A stretch of 64,000 nt of DNA from Alitta virens. Lineage: Eukaryota; Annelida; Polychaeta; Phyllodocida; Nereididae. Below the pieces are notes generated by a model. It did no database searches. It saw nothing but the letters and a program-made list of their open reading frames with translations, and was not told the DNA's origin. The DNA lies in the NCBI GenBank assembly GCA_932294295.1, contig OW028583.1, forward strand, positions 1,205,501 to 1,269,500. The letters are read 5' to 3'. This document shows positions 21,501-30,378 of the stretch, in pieces; positions within the stretch are counted from its first letter, which is position 1; each line of letters begins with the position of its first letter. The translations under genes were made by a program, and so were the position numbers.

Positions 21501-22656
21501 AATTCAAGCACTGACCCAATGTAAGTTGACATTCATATATATATTCATGTTATTTTTTTGCCATGTAAATCACATGTCAAGGGGTACGTTGAATACTTTT
21601 GTTGCATCTCAGTGATGACTTTATCTAATGTCTAGGAAATGACAATGTGCAGATTAGCGAACATAACTGCTCTTCTGTTCACTTCAAAGACAAACACTTT
21701 AATTTGCAAATTGCACAAAAAATGCATGACAGCGTGCAATTTGAAGTGATTTCAAATGCAACCCATTTTAAGAATACAATGACATTGTCAACATTCCAGT
21801 GCATATCCTTCAATTATAGGGACTTCCATGTCTACTGTCAGTTTCAGCTTTGTTTAGCTAAATGTCAAATATGAGCTGCAGTCAATATATGTGGTGGTCT
21901 CATGTCAAAAATGAGCTGTAGTCAAATACATGTTGTAGATTCTCAACACAACTTAAGAACTGTCAAAGAAAATATGACCTTTAATCCTTTATCACATAAT
22001 CAACATGATAGAACTCTTCGAAGTTATGTCAATAACAGAACTTTACTAAATGCATTATCACATGCAAAGTTATTGCTTACTATATTAGTCTATAATACTA
22101 AAGCTGAAGTGAAGGTTGTGATTACAATAATGGTCCAAATTTTGATCATTGACATTGCAGTTTTCTGTTATTATTACAAAGCTAACATATAATGCTCTTG
22201 TCTACATTTAATTAATTCCCTGCATAACAAAAGTTCGTGGATTGATCATTTTAAGAAACAACCGCAGCTCTTTCAGGCCAATGTTGTGATAGCAACAGTC
22301 TTGCACCATCTGACAGCAGCTGGAAAGTGACAGTTGGAATAAAATGTCTGCAACTGTCAGTGAGCTAAGACAATGGCATTGCTGCTATTGGCATAGAAAT
22401 TCCAAGAATATACTCACAAGCTAGGTAGAAGATCTCTTGCAGCCTCAGCATATGATATACTCAAATCTGCTTGAATGAGTCACGTAAATTCCTGTCAAAT
22501 GCTTCACAAATCCCTTGCAGACTTATTTTGACAGCTTTGTTCCATTGTGTTTACACAAGACAAAACAGCCATTACACAGCACCAAAACGCTCTACAGAGA
22601 TAGCATACCTTTTTCGGGTTGTAGTCATCCATAGGCATGAGTTCTGGGACGTCCAT
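6560..22656 (-). CDS. CAMSAP: CAMSAP/Patronin microtubule minus-end-binding protein, exons 1-15 (3' part beyond left edge)
   Basis: Binds and stabilises free microtubule minus ends. Exons by homology and splice sites, 5' to 3' on the minus strand: 22609-22656, 19093-19188, 18453-18558, 16963-17072, 16774-16859, 16244-16388, 15053-15160, 14036-14165, 13129-13271, 12010-12130, 10803-10929, 10471-10532, 8135-8324, 7237-7419, 6560-7028. All joins have GT donors, AG acceptors and matching phases, giving 708 codons. Start: an ATG at 22656 in good context gives MDVPELMPMDDYNPKK. Family landmarks: LQTCIQWLLSKAYG, GHWSIIQALSRKGI, LPYDPEDALLFWINKV, then the calponin-homology domain (about 240-345: VPDIPVMDDLLKDLNDGC, ADSLHNLQIIQKF, FLAEVFYWLEINP). 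Linker motifs are PPISNATKRSF, QPLLPKRMQQRNSL, LLSNVSID and EPLMLAKLKPSKEK. A local PHGDG repeat lies in exon 13. The coiled coil and CKK domain must lie to the left, past the DIRS insertion. Exon 12 (62 bp) is the least certain in length but fits both phase and motif. Confidence 0.93.
7838..8088. mobile_element. G-tract foldback MITE, copy 1 (7.8 kb)
   Basis: Starts GGGCTGTTGCATTTAAA and ends with the inverse (AAATGAAACAGCCC). The interior has long G runs and the shared GGACCTGAA/GATATC words. TCA flanks both ends, a likely 3 bp target duplication. Member of a family with at least nine copies in this window. Confidence 0.75.
9209..9331. mobile_element. G-tract foldback MITE, copy 2 (short)
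   Basis: GGGATGTTCCATT at the left and AAATGGAACAGCTC at the right, with TCA on both sides as a likely 3 bp target duplication. Confidence 0.65.
9426..9647. mobile_element. Inverted-repeat MITE, AGTGCAGTATAGCGG family, copy 1
   Basis: Left end AGTGCAGTATAGCGGGCC, right end GGTCCGCTATACTGCACT. Related copies lie at 26463-26617 and 32584-32834. No coding capacity. Confidence 0.72.
9823..10005. mobile_element. Inverted-repeat MITE, CAATGGGGAG family, copy 1
   Basis: Left end CAATGGGGAGAAAAACTATC pairs with the inverse of the right end (CTTTTGCTTCCCATTG). The inner parts also pair (CACTGCCACCGAAGCAGAT with ATCTGCTTCAGTGTGGCAC). A second copy is at 33899-34079; a diverged third is probable at about 37012-37185. 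Confidence 0.65.
11028..11750. repeat. Complex GATA/TAGA microsatellite
   Basis: About 720 bp of TAGA units with interspersed variants in a CAMSAP intron. A longer word (GATATATACAGATAGACATAG) recurs roughly every 75-145 bp, so the array has a higher-order structure. Confidence 0.95.
12298..12426. mobile_element. Degraded G-tract foldback MITE, copy 3
   Basis: Contains the internal G runs and the GTCAGTTGACCAGTATATTC-type interior of the family. It ends ACTTTTAAAAGTAACAGCCCC; the left end is lost. Confidence 0.45.
12748..12949. mobile_element. G-tract foldback MITE, copy 4
   Basis: GTGCTGTTCCATTTAAAAA at the left and TTGAAATGGAACAGCCT at the right. The interior is a near-palindrome with G runs on the left and C runs on the right. 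Confidence 0.72.
13575..13945. mobile_element. hAT-like non-autonomous element with 8 bp target duplication
   Basis: Begins TAGGGTTGTCATCGATAT and ends ATATCGATGAAAACCCTA. It is flanked by exact CAAATTAC copies at 13567-13574 and 13946-13953. The 371 bp interior is rich in ATCGAT words and has no transposase frame. It lies in the CAMSAP intron between exons 8 and 9, about 90 bp from exon 8. A decayed relative begins near 59541. Confidence 0.85.
14166..16243. other. CAMSAP introns around exon 7 (15053-15160): no further gene seen
   Basis: AT-rich noncoding sequence flanking exon 7. A perfect short hairpin lies at 15789-15813 (arms GCATGGCGCT and AGCGCCATGC, 5 base loop). I recognise nothing else here. 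Confidence 0.45.
17115..17704. mobile_element. TTAA-flanked (piggyBac-like) non-autonomous element
   Basis: Ends AGCTGCATTGTCA and TGACAATGCAGCT are exact inverse complements. They are flanked by TTAA at 17111-17114 and 17705-17708, the target duplication typical of piggyBac. It is 590 bp with no transposase. An inverted related copy lies at about 63033-63540 and a fragment at about 50690-50760. Located in CAMSAP intron 3. Confidence 0.83.
17723..18083. mobile_element. hAT-like non-autonomous element, GGGCTGTACA family, copy 1
   Basis: Left end TGGGGCTGTACACC, right end GATGTACAGCCCTA, flanked by CTACAGAG and CTACTGAG (8 bp target duplication with one change). The interior has repeated GATACGTATC-type words. 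It starts 14 bp after the previous element's TTAA. Confidence 0.8.
18893..19075. repeat. Dispersed repeat beside CAMSAP exon 2
   Basis: The segment with TAACATGGGTCATCTCCTCC, ATCAATCAACCCTCGATAGC and CTTCCCATATCTATCTA recurs with changes at 59315-59415, so it is an interspersed repeat, perhaps a SINE tail. It ends about 20 bp from the exon 2 donor. Confidence 0.55.
19930..20333. mobile_element. hAT-like non-autonomous element, GGGCTGTACA family, copy 2
   Basis: Left end TAAGGCTGCACACCTTTATC, right end GAACCGGTGCACAGCCCTA. The interior is homologous to 17723-18083 (GATACGTATC words, GGTATATCGAGAACCG near the end). Flanks CCCATATT and CCCAAAAA match only in part, so the insertion is older. Confidence 0.72.
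21236..21480 (+). repeat. SINE-like repeat with a tRNA B-box
   Basis: CCGGGTTTGATCCCAGG near 21260 resembles a tRNA B-box. It is followed by a nonsense tail with CTCGAGTGTCAACACTGAGG and a stretch resembling other repeat fragments in the window (CATCTCATCATTATG). No convincing A-box or poly(A) tail was fixed, so the limits are approximate. Confidence 0.45.
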
Positions 22657-23158
22657 GATGAATTTGTGCAGCAGTTTTCAGATGAATTAAAATCGTTTAC
22701 CGCCTCTTCATAATGCCAGTTCTTCCTGTGGTCATACCAGTCGGTTTCATGGCCCAACTTCACTCGTCTCATGCAACCTTGTACTCCACTGCAGCTGCAT
22801 CTATCTACTGCACCAATAAAATTTCCCTTCTCCCCTATAATTCTATCGACCTCAGCGCTTTAAACAACCCCAATTTATCTCAATATCCCTACACTTTTGA
22901 TGCATATGACGAGCAAATTGTTTTCGTCCAAAAATTCAGTCTGCTCGAGTGCGCATGCGCAGACTGATCGCGCACCTTCCTTCCCAGAATTCCCCGGGCG
23001 GAAATAGACGTCACATGGCCAAACAAACTGCTGTCAAATCATGTCAAATTTTTTAACTGGATGATTTTCGATCAAAACCTGCACTGACAGCTGCACCAAA
23101 CTGGATCTAAAGTTGCAAGGAAGTTAAAAGAACACATTATACAATCAGAACCGTAAGA
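22657..23158. promoter_or_regulatory. Divergent promoter of CAMSAP (minus) and CRTAC1-like gene (plus)
   Basis: Only 502 bp separate the two start codons. The core near 22940-23020 is locally GC-rich in an AT-rich region. It has the palindrome TGCGCATGCGCA at 22950-22961 (NRF1-type), GGGCGGAAAT (ETS/GC-type) near 22996-23005, and GACGTCA at 23007-23013 (CRE-type half plus core). No TATA box is seen at a fitting distance. The sites are seen in the sequence; their use is inferred. Confidence 0.62.
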
Positions 23159-24844
23159 ATGGCTCGTCTGTCAAGATGCAATCTGCTGCTAAAGGTGCTG
23201 ATTTATGCAGTCACAGCAGTCCACACCGTGGATCCAATGTTTACCAAGGTGTCTGATCAGTTATTGGGAATACTCAGGTACACTGACACTAATCAAATGA
23301 ATTATGGAGTTGCAGTGACTGATGTTGATAATGATGGGGACTTCGAAATTTTTGTAGCAGGCTTTACAGGGCCTAATATTGTGTTAAAATATAACAGAAC
23401 AACTAAAACTTTGAATAATATTGCAAAACCAGAGACACCCTATGAAGAACTGATGGATACATCAGGGCAAGCATTAGGGGTCTGCGCGTGTGATATTGAT
23501 GGTGATGGAACAGAGGAGATTTATGTGTTAAACAGTAATCAAGCATATGCCGGTCTGTCCGGCTATCCAGACAAATTATTCAAGTGGATTAATGGTCGTT
23601 ATGTGGATTTATTATCTGATGACATTAATGTTAATCTGAGTGCCAAAAACTATGCGGGTCGATCCGTTGCGTGCATTGACAGATACGGAAGTGGAAAGTA
23701 TGGTATAATTATCGCAACATATGCATTCGGAAAAGTCGGCAGTTTTGCGTTATTGGAAATTAATGGATTGCATCCTGACAATAATGTCGAAAAAGGCAAA
23801 ATAGCCCTACATGATGTTGCCGCTGAGGCCAACTTGGACAAGTCTACAGGTGGGCGCGGTCTTGTCATTGGCCCGATTCTTTCTCAAAGGGGAAAACTTG
23901 ATATATTTTTTAATAATGAAGGAAATCCAACTTTATCCAATCCAGGAGAAAACTATTTAATGAGAAATATTGGAAATGGATCATTCAGTGATGACGCACT
24001 GAAGTACAACTTGCAAGACTCCAAAGGAGCAGGTCGAGGAGTCATACTTGCTGATCTCAATCATGACGGTCTATTAGACATTATTTATGGAAATTATGAA
24101 GGACCTCACAGGATTTTCTTACAAAGTGCGGATTCAAATAATGACAGAAAGTTTACCAATGTCGCTACACCCGAATTTGAAGAGTCGAGTATGGTTCGAA
24201 CGGTCTTGACAGGTGACTTTGACAATGATGGAAACACTGAAATTTACTTCAACAACATAAATGATTTCTCAAGCCCTCAGCCTAATAGACTCTTCACAAT
24301 AACATCTCATCAACCGGAGGAATATATCGGCATAACCTCAGTCCACCCCGAAGATGCCCTGGAAGATGACGGGTTTGGGACAGGGGGCGCTGTGGTCGAC
24401 ATCGACCAAGATGGTTTCCTCGATCTCATCCTGACGCACGGAGAAGACTTCGAACAGCCAGTCGAAATTTACTCCACTTCAGAGAAAAATCACAACAACT
24501 ACCTCAGAGTCCTAGTCAAAACCAAATATGGCAGTCCCGCTAGGGGTGCCACTGTTCAAGTGGTCGCTTCTTCTAATGACCAACAGGTGGCAGTCGTGGA
24601 CAGTGGTTCGGGATACCTCTGCCAGATGGAGCCGGTGGTTCATTTTGGATTTGGTCAAGACATTCCAAAATCTATTGTTGTGATCTGGCCTGACAGCAAA
24701 GCTGTGGGCAAAGACATTTCCAGAGAAGAAATTAACTCTTTAATTACAATCTACCATCCAGAATATCAACTTATCCAGGCAGCCATTAAAGCAACGGAGT
24801 CACAGTTGAATATTTCTCTGCGGCATAACCATACCGAATTGTGA
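23159..24844 (+). CDS. CRTAC1: CRTAC1-like secreted FG-GAP/ASPIC-UnbV protein (561 aa, intronless)
   Basis: A homologue of cartilage acidic protein 1, an extracellular protein. The N-terminus has a basic start and a hydrophobic stretch (LLLKVLIYAVTAV) that looks like a signal peptide. At least five FG-GAP/VCBS-type calcium-binding repeats follow: VTDVDNDGDFEIFVAG, CDIDGDGTEEIYV, LADLNHDGLLDIIYGN, GDFDNDGNTEIYFNN, VVDIDQDGFLDLILTHGE. Residues about 450-525 form the ASPIC/UnbV domain (YLRVLVKTKYGSPARGATV, then VHFGFGQ and VVIWPDSK). The C-terminal EGF-like domain of human CRTAC1 is absent; the protein ends NHTEL. Several N-glycosylation sequons are present. One uninterrupted exon is striking beside two genes with many introns. 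Start: ATG at 23159 just before the signal peptide. Confidence 0.92.
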   Translation: MARLSRCNLLLKVLIYAVTAVHTVDPMFTKVSDQLLGILRYTDTNQMNYGVAVTDVDNDGDFEIFVAGFTGPNIVLKYNRTTKTLNNIAKPETPYEELMDTSGQALGVCACDIDGDGTEEIYVLNSNQAYAGLSGYPDKLFKWINGRYVDLLSDDINVNLSAKNYAGRSVACIDRYGSGKYGIIIATYAFGKVGSFALLEINGLHPDNNVEKGKIALHDVAAEANLDKSTGGRGLVIGPILSQRGKLDIFFNNEGNPTLSNPGENYLMRNIGNGSFSDDALKYNLQDSKGAGRGVILADLNHDGLLDIIYGNYEGPHRIFLQSADSNNDRKFTNVATPEFEESSMVRTVLTGDFDNDGNTEIYFNNINDFSSPQPNRLFTITSHQPEEYIGITSVHPEDALEDDGFGTGGAVVDIDQDGFLDLILTHGEDFEQPVEIYSTSEKNHNNYLRVLVKTKYGSPARGATVQVVASSNDQQVAVVDSGSGYLCQMEPVVHFGFGQDIPKSIVVIWPDSKAVGKDISREEINSLITIYHPEYQLIQAAIKATESQLNISLRHNHTEL

Positions 24845-24861
24845 TGTATGTCTTTCATCAT

Positions 24862-24937
24862 TTTCCCGCCGGCAAAGATGGCCCTGTGTTGAGCTGGCAC
24901 AGTGACCAGCTCCACGGTGATCTTTTCCGGCGGGAAA
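24862..24937 (+). promoter_or_regulatory. Long 3'UTR hairpin with E2F-like arms
   Basis: Starting 17 bp after the CRTAC1-like stop. TTTCCCGCCGG (24862-24872) pairs with CCGGCGGGAAA (24927-24937), AAAGAT with ATCTTT (24920-24925), and GAGCTGG (24891-24897) with CCAGCTC (24906-24912) around an 8-base loop. It ends 19 bp before the poly(A) signal. Both outer arms also read as E2F consensus (TTTCCCGCC). Function unknown: RNA element, paired binding sites, or the relic of a small foldback element. Confidence 0.7.
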
Positions 24938-24956
24938 CTGGTCCTTCATAGGTCGT

Positions 24957-24962
24957 AATAAA
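24957..24962 (+). terminator. Poly(A) signal AATAAA of the CRTAC1-like gene
   Basis: Canonical hexamer 113 bp after the stop codon and just after the hairpin; the first good candidate on this strand. Confidence 0.65.
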
Positions 24963-25420
24963 TTACAGTGCCTTTGTATATGCTCAGACATTGTCATTAT
25001 TTCATAGAGTTAACACTTCTAAATGTACTGCATATAGGCCGCAAATGGATCTACAAACAAGATTGTTGATCACATACTTCGGCTTGCAAGCTGAACATAA
25101 TTAGCCCAGGGTCTGCCGGTTGAAATTCATGCGTTTAAAATCAGGATTAATCAGCCAATAATTGAAACCAGTTTAACGAGTGCAAATCCAGCCTCAGGAA
25201 AAGTTTCCTGAAACCTCGATATAGGCAACCACAAAACCCAGGCCAGCATCATGGCGTCAGTTGAAATAACTCACTTTATCACAACATATCATTTAAAACT
25301 TATTTATTCCATAGTTAATGCCTCGTCGTTACAATGACAGTCTATACACATTCAAAGTGTTAAGGATTAAATTACTCCGTGCGACACATAAGCTACACTG
25401 TTTAAGACTGCTTATGCTGA

Positions 25421-25551
25421 GGGCTGTTCCATTTAAAAAGGGGGGGGGGGCGGTGGACCTCAACATTTTTAGACCCCCCCCCCCCCCCACCCCTGATATC
25501 TAGAAAATCTTCAGATCCACCCCCTCCCCTCTTTTTTAAATGGAACAGCCC
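25421..25551. mobile_element. G-tract foldback MITE, copy 5
   Basis: GGGCTGTTCCATTTAAAAAG at the left, TTTTTTAAATGGAACAGCCC at the right, with TGA on both flanks (25418-25420 and 25552-25554). This is the cleanest copy of the family and defines its ends and 3 bp duplication. Confidence 0.82.
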
Positions 25552-26206
25552 TGATTGACCCAACATTATCTAATTATCACAGATTAATAAGTGCAGACGA
25601 AATACCCCTGTAATTGTACAATTTCAATCAATCACACATTATGCATTGTCTCTTTACAATTCAAAATATATACACTACAGCTAATCGGCTATTTACACTA
25701 AAATTCCAATGCATGAAGCATCAAATTAATCGCACATTACAATTGAAAACGTGACATGACATATGAGCTAAAAATATTTCTATCTTTAAATAACTCTCGC
25801 ATTTTGGTATATTGTAAGCTAATGATATTTACACATTTCAATGGTGCACAAAATGTGATAAATGTATCAGTATGAACAGTGCCAGTCCAGTGGCGCCCTC
25901 TGCTGAATATTTAAGCAACTAAAATGAAAAGACTAAACTCTGCACACGACAAGTTATTTTTTCCGATTTCATCTTTTTCGCCTAGATTAATGGTAATCTT
26001 ATAATCTGATACTAATTGTCATGAAGATAATACAGTTGCTTTTTAAATATTACAACAAAATCAATCAAAAGAAATTTCATGCAGGTCTAACTAGTATTTC
26101 AGTTAATGCTATGCACGAACAAAGAAAACAATTGCTCTGTTCAAAATAATAAATAAAACAATTTCTGAGCTTATTGTGACATTATTTCACCAGGATTAAT
26201 GAACAA

Positions 26207-26290
26207 CAGGGATCGAAATAAGGTTCAACAATAGTAACTCACTTCCTGATTACCATAAACATTGATGTGGTAGACTTATTTCGATCCCTG
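26207..26290. mobile_element. 84 bp foldback element with 16 bp perfect inverted repeats
   Basis: CAGGGATCGAAATAAG at 26207-26222 and its exact inverse complement at 26275-26290. CAGGG ends are common in hAT elements, but the flanking 8 bp do not match, so the superfamily is uncertain. Confidence 0.65.
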
Positions 26291-26462
26291 TATAAGTTGT
26301 TTATCTAACCCGAAATATCCCAAAAAACACCTCTCCTGATCAGATTACAAATAATTTCTTAAACCATTATACATATGACCACATAAAACCACCTCAAGTC
26401 ATTAAATTAAAAGTCCAAAAAAATGATAGCAAAAATGCAAACTAGCACATTGATTGGGAAAA

Positions 26463-26617
26463 AGTGCAGTATGGCAGACCTCCCCCCAAAGCCCCGCAAA
26501 ACTTACAAATTATTCTTATTGTACTAGAACTAAAAAAAAATTGGTCAAAATAACAATGTATTTCATATCTAATGGCTGCCAAATATGGGCATGAATTTGG
26601 GTCCGCTATACCGCACT
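26463..26617. mobile_element. Inverted-repeat MITE, AGTGCAGTATAGCGG family, copy 2
   Basis: Left end AGTGCAGTATGGCAGACC, right end GGGTCCGCTATACCGCACT; shares the ATTTGGGTCCGCTATA end with the copies at 9.5 and 32.7 kb. Confidence 0.7.
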
Positions 26618-28018
26618 GAAACCATCGTTATATGGCCGAATATCAATATTACACGAGCACCTCACGGAAGCATCAGTTTCACATTGACTGCTAAAATGAC
26701 CTTGTACATTTCAGAACTACCACCGATTTAAAATTTTTTGTCATCTATCTGAGCGCTGCATGGTGTTTGTCTGTCTGTTTGTTTGTAATCAGTAATGTAA
26801 GCATCTATATTTCATTATGTGTGTATGTGTGTGTTCAAGTATGTATGTCTTGAGTGGATCCTGATTGAAGTACACGTCTGTCTGTCTGTCTAACAAAGAC
26901 CACATTGAAGAATTAGTGATACAAATGGAACAGTAATTTTACCAGATGTTTAAGACAATTTTTCAGAAGATCTTTGGAGCTAATACTGACGAGAAAATAG
27001 TATATTCCACAAACATTTCCCATACTATTTAAGACATTTCCACTTTAATTACAGAATTACAAATACCAAATGACAGAAAATAGACAATATGCAGTGCCAT
27101 ATTCTTTTCTTTAAAATTTACAAGCTTAAATGTTTCTGGCCAAATGACAATTATTGATTTATACTGTGGCTAGGAATTCCAAATATTTTTAATTTTCTGC
27201 GCGAATATTAATATATTCTATCTTACTTTAATATATATATTTTTTAAACCAAAAGAGAAAAGAATAAGTTGACCTTTTACATACTATTATATCTAACATA
27301 GGTAGCTATCTTTTTTTGTAGTTCTATCAGTACACATACACACTTTTCAACAGTTGTCAGTTATGAAAGTATGGTCCCTTCTTAATCTCTTGCAGTCCTA
27401 TTTGTACGCATACTAATTTATATTGTCAAATCTCATTCATTTATACAGTGTAATAGGCATTGTAGATACCATTTAAAATGACACATTCACATATATCTGC
27501 TAATGAGACAAGGAAAATTGTTCGAATAACTTAGGACTTTAAAACCATCGACAATATATAATAATATTACTACAATACGCAATACAATTAAATAGTAATT
27601 AGACCATAAGATAAAGCAATAAGTGACAAAATTTTAGGCCCATACCCTCATGGCGTTTCATTTGAAATAGCACCTTAAATCCCGAAAGATAATTAAGAGG
27701 AATAGAGTAGCAGATATTTCAATTAAACAAATTCCTCGTTAAATAAAATGACCTGATATGGCTTGAAGTAGAGACTCAATTCACACAAATATTATTAGAG
27801 ATTAAATACAGTATGATTTATTAGTAGACCTCTCCTGATAGCAGAAACCGATATAATATTATATTGTTAATAAATTGTCATTATCGTGAGACAGTTACGC
27901 CTGGAACTGTTTTCTTACTCATTACTAACATTGAAATCTTGACTCAAAATAAACAAGTACTCGGAAATCATTTTGTACACTTATAATTGACGAGGTAAAC
28001 CTAATACTAAACACAATA

Positions 28019-30345
28019 CTAAGAGTCAGAATCGGACACGATGACTTGAATTGAAGGGGTGCTATTCCAGACGTGCCTATGATGACCTTGATCGTTGGTT
28101 TTTAACCCAGAACAAGAAATGTCCAAAGTATATTTCCCGGGATTTAAGAAGACCAGGGTGACTTCGTGACTGAATTTATTGTTTGTAGGAATCTGAAAAT
28201 GCAAAAAAAAAAAAAAAGTTACGTAGCAATCAATATATTTGATTTAGATGTACTGTTGCTAACCCTCACAATATCTTTGAGAGCCTCGCAAAATTTCAAC
28301 ACAGAATTTAAGTAAAAACATTAATTAAAATTCAGAAGCGGATTTAGGGGGGGGGGGGGGGGGTGTTTTGGGGGTTATCCCCTCCCTCCCGCCTTTGCCT
28401 AGTAAATTTTAACATAAAGATATAAAAAAAAATTCAGCAGTCTCCCCCCCCCCCCCCCCGGTGTCTGGATCCTCCCCTGCAATTTAGCTCAAAATTGCTA
28501 ACCTCTCCAACATTGGCAACACTGCAGATGTAAGGCTACAATTTGTAATATAAATTACGATGCCATATGAGTGCATGCTTTTACTGTTTACTACAGATTG
28601 TAATATAAATAAATCACAAGTTTCAGTGGCTGCACCAGCCCTATAGATAAATTTATACCAAATACCGTGATACATTCTTCTCAATTATAAAGATGTTAAA
28701 AGTTCTAATATTACTCTTACGTTTTTGGATAAAATTTGCAACTGGCCCATGACTACTATTACTTCCTCCAGGTGTCTCTGTCTAGCACCGTTCTCAACAT
28801 CACAGAAGCAGGTAAATTCTAACTTGGCATCCATGATGCTCCATTCTGAAATTAAGGCACAAATGTTAAATAAAAAGTCTGTGTCCCTCGATAATATTCA
28901 TGTCTACTATGATATCAACAGAAATATATATTAGTTGGAAAATATTTACCTAGTTTATTGCATATAATACAAGAGGCAGTTAACGACTGACCAGTGGCGA
29001 CCTCTACAGGTGTTTGGCCATCACAACTGCTGCCCTCTATGAAGATTTCTGGGAAATAAAAGCAAACATTTTCAAAATACAGGAATAAACATTTAATATA
29101 TTTACAGGCAGAGAAATATACCATAGACTATCTATACAATGCAAAATGTGTATAATATGTCATGCTAACTTATTTTTACACAAACATATCCAAAAAGTTC
29201 AAATCTAAACCAAGACTGAATACTGATTATTTTTAATTCATTATACATATTTTCATTAGTACATTGCATACCCAATAATGTAGAAAATTTATTGATCCAT
29301 ATTTGAAACTTATAAATAAATTATTAAATCAACTTACCCCAACTAACAGGAAGAGTCTGTATTAGCTTGAGCTGATCTACGGTCCAGCGTAAACGCTCCG
29401 TCGATAACTTGCCAAAATTGTCGGTGTCCGTCATGTTCCATCGAATGTCGACAAACTGAGAGACGTGTTGGCTGTACATGTCGTGCCGCGTGAGCTGCAG
29501 AAAAAAAAACAATGGTTCAGGATATTAACACAATTTAGCCCTCTAATGGCAGTTTTAGGCACTATTTAATGCTTCATTAATGAGGGAAGGGCTGTTCCAT
29601 TTGAAAAAAAGGGTGGGGGGGGGGGGGGGGTTGGACCGGACAATTTTCAGACCCCTCCCGATATCTGTTTTTTGACAGACCCACCCCCCCCCCCCCCCAC
29701 CTCCGCTTTTTCCTACGTTAAGATATTAGGTAAATACTAGGCAACCCCCCCCCCCCCCCTTCTTTTTCTCTTTTGGAGAACCCCTCGTCCACTTTTTCAA
29801 AAATATTCTGGTCCACCACTGGGTATCGTCTTCATTTATATTTATAGCTAATACTCATTAAGCTTTTATCCCTCATTGCAAGAGGTAAACATAATGATGA
29901 GGTGACAAGTCAAGGTGGTACCCCAGCACCATGCTTAGAATACGCATGGAAAAAGCACGTGGCACTTTTGGCCATGTACGAGTAAAAGATTACGCTAATT
30001 TTTTACATCTTAAGTTTCAAAGACACACACCTGACATCCTTCCATGTACTTGCTTCTTGGTTCGAGGGGAACATCGGCAAATTCCGGCATCAAAATTCTT
30101 TTGAACGTCATGCAAATCCTGGAAAACAATAGAATTATTATCAAAACCAAATCAACTTTTAACATATACTGTATTTCATATTTTCATTTGCTTTAAATCA
30201 ATAACAGTGGGAGTTTAGTATATTCTACTTTCTGCAGATTATCACTCATTACAAATTGCAAAATAGCGAATGTACTTCTGTGTCAGGTAGATGGTTAGAT
30301 AGTTAGATAGATAGATAGATAGTTAGATAGATAGATCAATAGATC

Positions 30346-30378
<33 letters not shown>

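Larger units (their letters stand above)
19189..22608. other. CAMSAP intron 1
   Basis: A 3.4 kb intron between the first coding exon and exon 2. It holds a hAT-like element (19930-20333) and a SINE-like repeat (21236-21480). The short open frames on the plus strand at 21647-22192 show no family features and I do not call them genes. Confidence 0.6.
24963..28018. other. Convergent intergenic region / probable TRAPPC9 3'UTR
   Basis: About 3 kb of AT-rich sequence between the CRTAC1-like 3' end and the TRAPPC9 stop codon. It contains three inverted-repeat elements (25421-25551, 26207-26290, 26463-26617). A minus-strand AATAAA lies at 25303-25308 (TTTATT on plus), among others, so the TRAPPC9 3' end cannot be fixed. 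GCGCCCTCTGCTGA at 25893-25906 resembles a CTCF core (inverse strand). No gene is seen. Confidence 0.5.

Noticed and set aside
21647..22192. Two plus-strand frames upstream of the CAMSAP first exon
   Set aside because: Short, without recognisable motifs or good start context, within CAMSAP intron 1; a lncRNA cannot be excluded but nothing supports a protein.
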